Part shown: in pieces, positions 1-5,114 of the stretch
Layout: every line of letters starts with the position of its first letter
Position numbering within the stretch: position 1 is the stretch's first letter
NCBI GenBank assembly: GCA_029554925.1
Contig: JAKPUV010000912.1
Coordinates: forward strand, 1-5,114
Direction of reading: 5' to 3'
DNA: 5,114 nt
DNA from: Candidatus Hydrogenedentota bacterium
GTDB taxonomy: Bacteria > Hydrogenedentota > Hydrogenedentia > Hydrogenedentales > CAITNO01
The notes under the pieces: model-generated
Database searches by the model: none
Told to the model about the DNA's origin: nothing
What the model saw: the letters and a program-made list of their open reading frames with translations, nothing else
Position numbers and translations under genes: made by a program

Positions 1-1
1 C

Positions 2-961
2 GCGGACGGCAAGCCGCGGCAGGGCATTGCGGCCGCCGTGCGCATGGCAGGCGCCCAGGGAGGGTGCGGCGGCATGCTGGTCTCCGGCGCGGATGGGCGG
101 GTGGTCTTCCACGGACTGCGCCCCGGCGTGGAACTTCAGGCCCTCGCCTGGCTGGACACCGGATCAAGGACGGACACTGTCGGCGTGAGCGGGGCGTTCA
201 CCGGCGCACCGGGCGAGACGGTGCCCGAACTTGCCGTGGTCTGCCGTCTCGCCGGAGGCGTGGAAGGCCTGCTCGCCTATCCCGATGGACGCCCCGCAGC
301 CAACACGACGCTGCGGTGCCGCTCGCAGGAGGGGGATGCCGACGCATCCGGGGCCTCCGCCACCACCGATGCTTCGGGCTACTTCCAGCTTCCCGCCAGT
401 CTGCCAGAAGGCCGGCATCCGGGCATCGTGGTGAATTTCCTCGACCGGGAAGGCGCCACGGCCTATACGGCCACAGCCGAAGACGTGGAGATCGCCGCCG
501 GGACGCTGACCAGACTGGGAACGCTGGCGGCGGCGGCGGAAACGGATTTGGCGCGGGTTGTGGACGCCGTGGGATGGGACCACACCTCCAACACTGCCAT
601 CGCGCGGAATTACACGCCGGAGGCGCTGGACACCCTTCCGGACGCGGAGGCGGTCATGAGGACGGGGCTCGCCCTCTATGATCTGGAGCGGTACGAGGAC
701 GCCCTCGGTGTGTTCGGCCTGCTGGAGGAAGAAACGCGGGACGCCCCCCTCCTCCGGGCTTCGGCCCTCATTTGGCAGGGATACCTGCTGGACCTGCTGG
801 GCCGGCGGGAAGAGGCCCTCGCCGCCTACGACGCGGCGGCGGACACCGGGGCAACCGGCATCATGCGCCATGAGCAGTTCGGGATCTCCTATGACCCCGC
901 CAGGGAGGCGGAGATGCGACGAAAAACCCCCTTCGTGCGGGTGGAGAACCGGGACAGATAA
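2..961 (+). CDS. Carboxypeptidase-regulatory-like / TPR protein, C-terminal part (5' end outside window)
   Basis: The frame is open from the first full codon to TAA at 959-961, giving 319 visible residues, so the true start lies upstream; the GTG at position 38 is internal to a domain and is probably not a start. Residues 1-83 and 84-180 look like two carboxypeptidase-regulatory-like (transthyretin-fold) modules. Each begins with a DG(K/R)P turn (ADGKPRQG; YPDGRPAANT), and the second continues with the typical TTDASGYFQLP and a PEG segment. Residues about 214-285 form two TPR-like helical hairpins (AVMRTGLALYDLERYEDAL; ALIWQGYLLDLLGRREEALAAY). Such modules are usually binding or scaffold parts of exported or membrane-bound proteins; no catalytic motif is visible. 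An upstream sensor, protease (for example M56/BlaR1-like) or sigma-factor-linked portion is possible but unseen. A hairpin terminator follows 20 bp after the stop, separating it from the downstream operon. Domain assignment is fairly safe; function is unknown. Confidence 0.82.
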   Translation, partial: ADGKPRQGIAAAVRMAGAQGGCGGMLVSGADGRVVFHGLRPGVELQALAWLDTGSRTDTVGVSGAFTGAPGETVPELAVVCRLAGGVEGLLAYPDGRPAANTTLRCRSQEGDADASGASATTDASGYFQLPASLPEGRHPGIVVNFLDREGATAYTATAEDVEIAAGTLTRLGTLAAAAETDLARVVDAVGWDHTSNTAIARNYTPEALDTLPDAEAVMRTGLALYDLERYEDALGVFGLLEEETRDAPLLRASALIWQGYLLDLLGRREEALAAYDAAADTGATGIMRHEQFGISYDPAREAEMRRKTPFVRVENRDR

Positions 962-981
962 CCCAGGGGAAGCGGACGGGC

Positions 982-1012
982 GGGGGGACGGCGTGGCGGC
1001 CGTCCCCCCTTT
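982..1012 (+). terminator. Rho-independent-type terminator after the TPR protein gene
   Basis: A perfect 11-bp stem pairs GGGGGGACGGC (982-992) with GCCGTCCCCCC (999-1009) around a 6-nt loop, and is followed directly by TTT (1010-1012). It starts 20 bp past the stop codon at 959-961. The stem is very strong, but the T-tract is only three bases long, so termination efficiency is uncertain. It may also protect the 3' end of the mRNA. Its position between two transcription units supports a terminator reading. Confidence 0.72.
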
Positions 1013-1037
1013 CGCGCTGCGCTTCGCCCGCCGCTTT

Positions 1038-1066
1038 TTGCGCGGGGCTGCGGCTTCGGGTAGAAT
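1038..1066 (+). promoter_or_regulatory. Candidate sigma70-type promoter for the amidase-gerM-murI-yibQ operon
   Basis: A TAGAAT hexamer (1061-1066) matches the -10 consensus at five of six bases. TTGCGC (1038-1043) matches the key TTG of the -35 box, and the spacer is 17 bp. This is the only A/T-rich hexamer pair in an otherwise very GC-rich gap. It lies after the terminator and before the Shine-Dalgarno at 1102-1110. A start of transcription near 1072-1075 would give a 5' leader of about 45 nt. No operator or riboswitch fold is evident. Confidence 0.55.
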
Positions 1067-1101
1067 AGCGGCCATTCCCGCGCTGTCGCATGGGACGGCG
1101 C

Positions 1102-1110
1102 GAGGTGGAG
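1102..1110 (+). promoter_or_regulatory. Ribosome binding site that sets the GTG start of the amidase
   Basis: GAGGTGGAG lies upstream of GTG at 1119 and its last base is 8 nt from the start codon. It favours 1119 over the next in-frame GTG at 1149, which has only AGAGA at a looser distance. Starting at 1119 also gives the signal peptide a proper positively charged n-region. Confidence 0.65.
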
Positions 1111-1118
1111 CCCCCCCA

Positions 1119-2411
1119 GTGCGTTTTTTTTCTGAGAGAAAGCCTTTCGTGCCGCGGCTTGCAGCCGCTGCCGCCGTGATCGCGGCGGCGCTTTGCGCGT
1201 CTGTTCCGGCACAGGAGGCGGCGCAGACGCCCGCGCGCCTGTCGGCCGCGCAGCGGGACATCGGCGGTGTGGCGTATGTCTCCCTCTCTCAGCTGGCCGA
1301 CCAGCTCGGCGGAACGGTGCTGGTGGCGAACGGCGGCGTCGAAGTTTCGCTGGAGGGCGCCAAGGCCGTCGCTCTGCTGAACGACCCCACGGTGGCGGCG
1401 GGACAAACCCGGTTCCCCCTGAGCCACCCCATTGTCGGCGAGCAGGGGGCCGCTTTCGTGGCGCTGGAGGACGCCGCAGTCTTCTTTCAGCGGGCCTTCG
1501 GGGTGAATGTCACCCTGGCAGGCCCCGCCCCGGCGGAGGCAGCGCTACTTTCCCCGTCCAGCCCGGTGGAGGCGCCGCTGGACGAGGAGGATCCGGCCAC
1601 CCTGCTGGAAACCGTGGAGCCTGTGGCGCCCCCGGCACCCGCGCCAGAGGAAACCCCGCCCGCGCTGGAACCGCTGACGCCGGCGTCCGCGCCCGAGACG
1701 GCACCCGGGGCTTCGCCCGAAACGGCGCCCGGACAGCCCGCGGAGGCTGCCCCGACGGTGGACGCCCAGCCCCCCGCCGCAGGGGAGCCGGACCGGCCCG
1801 CCATGGAGGTGGTGATCACGGGACCCGTGGTCTCGCTCGTGCTGGATCCGGGCCACGGCGGATCGGACGCCGGATCGGCGGGTCCGGGAGGGCTGAAGGA
1901 AAAGGATGTGACGCTGGCGCTGGCGCAGCGCATGGCCGCGAAGTTTTCGGAACTGTCCCAGGTCCCCGCGGCCCTCACGCGGACCGAGGACCGGACCCTG
2001 ACTGCAGGTGAGCGCGCGGTGGCGCAGGGCGTGCGGCCCGGTGCCCTGATCGTGGGCGTTCACATCGGCGCCTCGGCGGCGGCCACGCCCCCGGTTTCCG
2101 TGCTGTACCCCCCCGTGCGGGGCGAGGGCGGTGACGCCGACGGCCTCGCGGCGCGCGCCGGTGATCTCGCCGCCGCATTCGCCGCTTCCCTCTTGAAGGC
2201 GGGGCTTCCCGCAGTGGCCCGAAGCGCCCCGCTGCGCCTGCAAACGGCGGCGGCGGTGCCCTGCCTCCTGGTCGAGTGCGGGTCCCTGGCCACGGCGGGA
2301 GGCGAGGCGGCCCTGACGGACGAGGCGGCGCGCGCCGCGCTGGCGGACGCACTGGCGACCGCCCTGGCGGAAACGCTCGGAGAATTCAACGCCCGGGAGC
2401 AAACCCCGTGA
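1119..2411 (+). CDS. Secreted N-acetylmuramoyl-L-alanine amidase (Amidase_3 family)
   Basis: A 430-residue exported zinc amidase that cleaves the bond between MurNAc and L-Ala of the peptidoglycan stem peptide. The GTG start at 1119 follows a good Shine-Dalgarno and yields a Sec signal peptide: R and K in residues 2-8, a hydrophobic Ala/Val/Ile core at 14-29, and likely cleavage after SVPA (residue 31). Residues about 41-133 resemble the copper-amine-oxidase-N / stalk domain often fused to wall amidases (AYVSLSQLADQLGGTV). Residues 145-232 are a Pro/Ala/Glu linker. The catalytic domain spans about 237-425. It shows DPGHGG with zinc ligand H246, LKEKDVTLALA with zinc ligand E261, a third ligand H315 in GVHIGAS, and catalytic E386 in LLVECGS. 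The usual SIHAN/SIHAD motif is altered around H315. The coding region ends 19 bp before the GerM gene, so the two are probably co-transcribed. Family assignment is strong; substrate detail and the stalk domain are inferred. Confidence 0.9.
   Translation: MRFFSERKPFVPRLAAAAAVIAAALCASVPAQEAAQTPARLSAAQRDIGGVAYVSLSQLADQLGGTVLVANGGVEVSLEGAKAVALLNDPTVAAGQTRFPLSHPIVGEQGAAFVALEDAAVFFQRAFGVNVTLAGPAPAEAALLSPSSPVEAPLDEEDPATLLETVEPVAPPAPAPEETPPALEPLTPASAPETAPGASPETAPGQPAEAAPTVDAQPPAAGEPDRPAMEVVITGPVVSLVLDPGHGGSDAGSAGPGGLKEKDVTLALAQRMAAKFSELSQVPAALTRTEDRTLTAGERAVAQGVRPGALIVGVHIGASAAATPPVSVLYPPVRGEGGDADGLAARAGDLAAAFAASLLKAGLPAVARSAPLRLQTAAAVPCLLVECGSLATAGGEAALTDEAARAALADALATALAETLGEFNAREQTP
1692..1733 (+). 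repeat. Short direct repeat in the amidase linker (PETAPG x2)
   Basis: Residues 192-197 and 200-205 both read PETAPG, separated by AS. The codons differ at several third positions, so the repeat is kept at protein level rather than being a fresh DNA duplication. It lies within the flexible linker between the stalk-like and catalytic domains. Confidence 0.5.
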
Positions 2412-2412
2412 C

Positions 2413-2418
2413 GGAAGG
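2413..2418 (+). promoter_or_regulatory. Shine-Dalgarno of the GerM gene, with long spacing
   Basis: GGAAGG sits just after the amidase stop codon and 12 nt before the GTG at 2431. The spacing is longer than usual, and no closer in-frame start exists, so translation may rely partly on ribosomes finishing the amidase. An ATG at 2420 opens only a four-codon frame and is not a credible start. Confidence 0.4.
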
Positions 2419-2430
2419 CATGGCACACAC

Positions 2431-3096
2431 GTGAAAACCGGCACGAAGAAGAGCATCCTGTTCCGGCTGGGGCTTTCCCTGTGGGCGCTGGCCACGCTGG
2501 TGCTGTGCGTGGTCGTGGCCGCGCTGGCCGCCGAAATGATCAAGACAGGCCGCAGCCCCGTGACCGCGGTCACCGCGCCCCTCCAGCCGGCGGATTCGGC
2601 GGACGCAACGGCCCCGGACGCCGCGCCGAAAACCCTCAAGACTGTCCAGCTCTATTTCGCCACGGAGGACGAGAGCGGGCTCGCGCCCGAGCCGTCCTCC
2701 CTGGAGTGGGGCCCACGCACCGTGGAGAACTGCCGCAGGGCTGTGACCGCGCTCACGGCGGGGCCGCGCCAGACAGGCCTGGCCGCCGTGTTCCCCGAGG
2801 GCACGCGCGTCCGCGGAGTGTACCTGCTGGATGGCGGCGAGCTGGTGGTGGATTTTTCGAACGAGATTTCCCTGGGCGCGATGCGCCAGCGCAGCGCCGC
2901 ACGGGAGGCCCTGCTGACCCAGGCCATCGCGACGACCCTGGTGCAGGAGGCCCTCCGGGGCACGGACGACCAGGGCCTGCGGTCCGTGCGCATCCTGATC
3001 GAGGGCGCGCCGCCCCTGGAGCAGTTTCCCGCCCATCTGGACTGGTCGCATCCGGTCCTGCCCGACCCTGCCTGGGTGCAGGCGCAGCTGCAATGA
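2431..3096 (+). CDS. Membrane-anchored GerM-domain protein
   Basis: A 221-residue protein starting at GTG. A basic N-terminus (K2, K6, K7, R12) precedes one hydrophobic segment at about 13-34 with no clear cleavage site, so a signal anchor with the rest outside the membrane is likely. After a Pro/Ala spacer (43-66), the GerM domain covers about 70-193. It shows an LYF strand (VQLYFATED), LTAGP at 108-112, FPEGTRVRGVYL at 121-132, the hallmark GELVVDFSNEI at 136-146, TQAIATTLVQ at 163-172 and a closing VRILIEG at 186-192. GerM was named in Bacillus subtilis, where it acts in sporulation and germination around the engulfing membrane. The domain also occurs in non-sporulating bacteria, for example LpqB-type lipoproteins, usually with envelope roles. 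It has no known catalytic residues. It sits between an amidase and murI, and its stop codon overlaps the murI start (ATGA), which suggests translational coupling. Domain call is strong; molecular role is unknown. Confidence 0.87.
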   Translation: MKTGTKKSILFRLGLSLWALATLVLCVVVAALAAEMIKTGRSPVTAVTAPLQPADSADATAPDAAPKTLKTVQLYFATEDESGLAPEPSSLEWGPRTVENCRRAVTALTAGPRQTGLAAVFPEGTRVRGVYLLDGGELVVDFSNEISLGAMRQRSAAREALLTQAIATTLVQEALRGTDDQGLRSVRILIEGAPPLEQFPAHLDWSHPVLPDPAWVQAQLQ

Positions 3097-3911
3097 GCGG
3101 CCGGCGCCCCCAGGAACCCGCCATCGGCGTGTTTGACTCCGGTGTGGGCGGGCTGACGGTCTTCCGCCGCATCGCCGAGGCCCTCCCCGGCGAACATCTC
3201 TGCTATCTGGGAGACACCGCCCGCGTCCCCTACGGCACCAAGTCGGCGGACACGGTCATCCGCTATGCCCGCTCCTGCGCCGCCCACCTTCAGGTGCGGG
3301 GCGTCAAGATGCTCGTCGTCGCCTGCAACACGGCGTCGGCCTACGCGCTGGATGTCCTGAGCGCGGAACTGCCCGTGCCCGTGATCGGCGTGGTCGCACC
3401 CGGCGCGCGCGCCGCCGTCTCCCGCACCCGCACCGGGCGCGTGGGCGTCATTGGCACCCCCGGCACCGTCGCCAGCGGTGCCTATGTTCGCGCCATCGCC
3501 GCCCTCAACCCGGCGATCCGCGTCTATTCCCAGGCCTGCCCCCTGTTCGTGCCCCTCGTGGAGGACGGCTGGACCACCGGTTCGGTCCCCGAGGCCGTCG
3601 CCGCGCGGTATCTGGACAAACTGGCGGCGAAGGGCGTGGACACGCTGGTGCTGGGGTGCACCCACTATCCCCTCCTGCGCGGCGTCATCGCCAATGTGAT
3701 GGGGCCGGGGGTCCGACTGGTGGACAGCGCCAAGGAGACCGCCAAGGCGGTGGTGGAGACCCTGCGCGACCGCCGCATGCTTCGAACGGACACGCGTCCC
3801 GGCCGCCGGGAGTTCTACGCCAGTGACGCCCCAGAAACCTTTGCGCGGGTGGGTGCCCGAATGCTGGGAGGGCGGACTCCCCTGACGCAGGTGGAATGGG
3901 TGGATGTCTAA
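3093..3911 (+). CDS. murI: Glutamate racemase
   Basis: A 272-residue cytoplasmic enzyme, of usual family length, that interconverts L- and D-glutamate without a cofactor. This supplies the D-Glu that MurD adds to the peptidoglycan stem peptide. The N-terminal motif IGVFDSGVGGLTVFR (11-25) carries the substrate-contacting D15-S16. YLGDTARVPYGTKS lies at 38-51. The two catalytic cysteines are C78 in VACNTASA and C189 in LGCTHYPLL, with H191 beside the second. PLVEDG (E157) matches the conserved acidic segment. All expected catalytic residues are present, so it should be active. The ATG at 3093 overlaps the GerM stop by 4 nt and starts 10 residues ahead of the conserved IGVFDSG. The 3' end overlaps the next gene by 8 nt. 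In Bacillus the racemase gene racE is also a neighbour of gerM. Confidence 0.96.
   Translation: MSGRRPQEPAIGVFDSGVGGLTVFRRIAEALPGEHLCYLGDTARVPYGTKSADTVIRYARSCAAHLQVRGVKMLVVACNTASAYALDVLSAELPVPVIGVVAPGARAAVSRTRTGRVGVIGTPGTVASGAYVRAIAALNPAIRVYSQACPLFVPLVEDGWTTGSVPEAVAARYLDKLAAKGVDTLVLGCTHYPLLRGVIANVMGPGVRLVDSAKETAKAVVETLRDRRMLRTDTRPGRREFYASDAPETFARVGARMLGGRTPLTQVEWVDV
3889..3895 (+). promoter_or_regulatory. Ribosome binding site of the YibQ-type gene inside murI
   Basis: AGGTGGA lies in the last codons of murI and ends 8 nt before ATG at 3904. There is no other start codon in frame nearby upstream, so it fixes the start and supports the 8-nt overlap with murI. Confidence 0.65.
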
Positions 3912-5114
3912 ACCGACCCGAATCATTCGGCGTTTTTTGGCGCTATTCATCTTTATCTGTCCTTATCAGGCGTTCTGCGCGGATGATCCAGCGAGTGGGG
4001 AGGCCATTGAGCGACGATGCCACAGGCTCTTGGAAGGCTTGGGATATCCTTTGGACACCATCCAGCAGGGTCGCTTGGAGGAGACCGGGACATTCGTTCT
4101 TAACGCGCCGTTCTCCGGCTCCCGGTCCTGGGGGGACACCCGGGCTGTGTTTGTATCGGAATTTGTCCGTTTGGGGGTGACCGTTGTGGAGGCGCAGGGG
4201 CTTGATGACTATGCGGCCTTGCAACTGTTTCGCGGCGGACAACTGATCGGAGAGGTGGTTTTTCTGCCCGTGGAAATCCACGAAGAGCCGGAGCCGGAGC
4301 CGGCCCCTCCGCCACTTCCCGAAGCTCCAGAATCCCCGCCGAAGACGCCACCGGAAACGCCTCCTGCTCCAGCCGAACCCGTCCCGGAACCGGCCCCGGA
4401 ACCGCTTCCGCCGCCGCCGCCGGTGGAACCGATACCCCTGCCCTCCGCACCCGCGCCTGAAACGCCGGAGGATCCGGCCGCCTGCGAGGCGATCACGCAG
4501 ATGGTCCGCCACGTGCTGCTGGCGGGCGGCATTCCGGAGGACCGTTTTCCGCCGGAAGGCCAAACCCCCGAAACGGTGCCTCCCAAGATGACCGTGCTGC
4601 TTCCCTCCTCCCCTTCCCCCGCAGAAGTGGCGGAATGGGTGGAATCGGCCATGGCGGAATATGGGTTCTACGTGGAAACCTACCAGGGCGGTCCCCACCG
4701 TGCCATCATCCGGGTCAGCCAGGAGCACCGTTCCTGCCTGGAACTGGTCTGTGTGACGGAGGATCCGGAGCCGTGGGCGCTGGCCGAGGCCTCCGAGGAG
4801 TCAACGCCGCCTCCGCCCCCCCCCGCCCTGCCCACACCCCCTCCGCCGCCAAAGGAGGCGGCCCCGCCGCTGGTGCCCGCCCCCGCGAAAGAGCCGCCCC
4901 CGGCCAGAGTGGAGGGCCCCGTGCGCGTGGCCATCATTCTGGACGACGGCGGCTGGGGCGGCCCCGAAACGCGCCGGGTGCTGGCGCTGGACAACCGGGT
5001 GACACTGGCCATCCTGCCGAACGCGCCGAAGACCGAGGCGCTGGCGCGGGAGGCGGCGGCGAAGGGCTTCGAGGTCATGCTGCACATGCCGATGGAGTCC
5101 AGCCGCACGGCGCG
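3904..5114 (+). CDS. Divergent polysaccharide deacetylase, YibQ type (Polysacc_deac_2), 3' end outside window
   Basis: An open frame runs from ATG 3904 to the window edge, giving 403 residues with no stop, so the C-terminus is missing. R6, R9 and R10 followed by a hydrophobic stretch at 11-23 form a Sec signal peptide, with cleavage near AFCA (23-26); the cysteines do not sit in a good lipobox. Domain A (about 33-125) and domain B (about 195-288) resemble each other. Pro-rich linkers fill 126-192 and 293-338. The Polysacc_deac_2 domain begins at 340 with VRVAIILDDGGWGG (D347, D348), then VTLAILPNAP at 366-375 and GFEVMLHMPME at 388-398 (H394, E398), all hallmarks of the family. Members are periplasmic or secreted; NodB-like deacetylase folding is accepted, but the substrate is unknown. 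In E. coli yibQ follows envC, an amidase activator, which fits the amidase in this operon. Family call is strong, function tentative. Confidence 0.9.
   Translation, partial: MSKPTRIIRRFLALFIFICPYQAFCADDPASGEAIERRCHRLLEGLGYPLDTIQQGRLEETGTFVLNAPFSGSRSWGDTRAVFVSEFVRLGVTVVEAQGLDDYAALQLFRGGQLIGEVVFLPVEIHEEPEPEPAPPPLPEAPESPPKTPPETPPAPAEPVPEPAPEPLPPPPPVEPIPLPSAPAPETPEDPAACEAITQMVRHVLLAGGIPEDRFPPEGQTPETVPPKMTVLLPSSPSPAEVAEWVESAMAEYGFYVETYQGGPHRAIIRVSQEHRSCLELVCVTEDPEPWALAEASEESTPPPPPPALPTPPPPPKEAAPPLVPAPAKEPPPARVEGPVRVAIILDDGGWGGPETRRVLALDNRVTLAILPNAPKTEALAREAAAKGFEVMLHMPMESSRTA
4000..4278 (+). other. First copy (A) of a duplicated about 95-residue domain in the YibQ-type protein
   Basis: Residues 33-125 begin EAIERRCHRLLEGLGYPLD and continue with a hydrophobic strand (TFVLNAP), a helix (AVFVSEFVRLGVTVVEA) and closing strands (AALQLFRGGQLIGEVVFLPVE). 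The order helix, strand, helix, G-x-x-V strand and paired closing strands matches the second copy. The DNA is poorer in GC than its surroundings and uses codons such as TTG, TTT, CGT and CTT more often. Homology of A and B is inferred from reading them side by side. Confidence 0.5.
4285..4302 (+). repeat. Tandem hexamer GAGCCG x3 in the first proline-rich linker
   Basis: Three perfect GAGCCG units encode Glu-Pro repeats just after domain A. A change in unit number would keep the frame, so linker length could vary between strains. A (CCG)5 run encoding five prolines follows at 4408-4422. Confidence 0.7.
4486..4767 (+). other. Second copy (B) of the duplicated domain in the YibQ-type protein
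   Basis: Residues 195-288 begin EAITQMVRHVLLAGGIPED, then MTVLLP, a helix at PAEVAEWVESAMAEYG, the strand FYVETYQ and closing strands RAIIRVSQEHRSCLELVCV. This pattern recalls the small alpha/beta region often found ahead of the deacetylase domain in YibQ-type proteins of deltaproteobacteria, from memory. It is the copy nearer the catalytic domain and has the GC content of its surroundings. Confidence 0.5.

Noticed and set aside
678..1118. Upstream extension of the amidase frame to an ATG at 678
   Set aside because: It would overlap the first gene by nearly 300 bp, encode Arg/Pro-rich sequence without domains, and bury the signal peptide inside the protein.
1154..1168. Inverted repeat GCGGCT-TGC-AGCCGC at the signal peptide codons
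   Set aside because: A 6-bp stem in GC-rich Ala codons is expected by chance and has no T-tract or regulatory context.
164..1261. Long open frame of 365 codons on the - strand across the first gene and the intergenic gap
   Set aside because: It is Arg/Gly-rich with no recognisable domain, crosses the terminator and promoter, and is the GC-rich shadow of the + strand gene.
3930..3970. AT-richer stretch near the YibQ-type start as an internal promoter
   Set aside because: I could not find a convincing -35/-10 pair with proper spacing, and the gene overlaps murI with its own ribosome binding site.
3896..4180. Small + strand open frame overlapping the end of murI
   Set aside because: It lies in a different frame over the signal peptide and domain A of the YibQ-type protein, with no motif.
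3943..4728. Open frame of 261 codons on the - strand opposite the YibQ-type gene
   Set aside because: Its Gly/Arg-rich repeats are the reverse reading of proline codons in the linkers; the + strand frame has clear family motifs.
1..5114. CRISPR arrays, tRNA or rRNA genes, insertion sequences or attachment sites
   Set aside because: I saw no spaced direct repeats, tRNA-like cloverleaf, transposase motif or terminal inverted repeats on either strand.

Overview
The window is GC-rich bacterial DNA, with compact gene spacing and GTG as well as ATG starts. It carries the 3' end of one gene and then a tight same-strand cluster of four cell-envelope genes. Four of the five proteins carry, or probably carry, export or membrane signals, and the cluster centres on peptidoglycan. 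High GC, proline-rich secreted proteins, carboxypeptidase-regulatory-like domains and a GerM protein outside an obvious sporulation setting fit an uncultured diderm such as a planctomycete-, Hydrogenedentota- or deltaproteobacterium-like lineage. That placement is a weak inference, because no taxonomic marker is present.

Layout, all on the + strand. (1) 2-961 is the C-terminal part of a protein with two carboxypeptidase-regulatory-like beta-sandwich modules and a C-terminal TPR pair. (2) 962-1118 is the only real intergenic gap. It holds a strong hairpin terminator (982-1012), a sigma70-like promoter (1038-1066) and a Shine-Dalgarno (1102-1110). (3) 1119-2411 is a secreted N-acetylmuramoyl-L-alanine amidase (Amidase_3) with an N-terminal stalk-like domain and a long Pro/Ala/Glu linker. 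(4) 2431-3096 is a membrane-anchored GerM-domain protein. (5) 3093-3911 is glutamate racemase, MurI. (6) 3904 to the window end is the N-terminal 403 residues of a divergent polysaccharide deacetylase of the YibQ type (Polysacc_deac_2), which runs off the right edge.

The last four genes look like one operon: the gaps are 19 bp, then a 4-nt overlap (ATGA), then an 8-nt overlap, and the only visible promoter and terminator lie upstream of the amidase. MurI supplies D-glutamate for peptidoglycan synthesis in the cytoplasm, the amidase cleaves stem peptides from glycan strands outside the membrane, and GerM and YibQ are envelope proteins of less certain role. The set resembles known neighbourhoods: gerM next to racE in Bacillus, and yibQ next to the amidase activator gene envC in E. 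coli.

Nothing here is a wholly unfamiliar system. The most interesting point is the YibQ-type protein. It has a signal peptide and two similar about 95-residue domains that look like an internal duplication. These are separated by polyproline linkers and precede the deacetylase-like domain. The DNA encoding the first copy is clearly poorer in GC than its surroundings.
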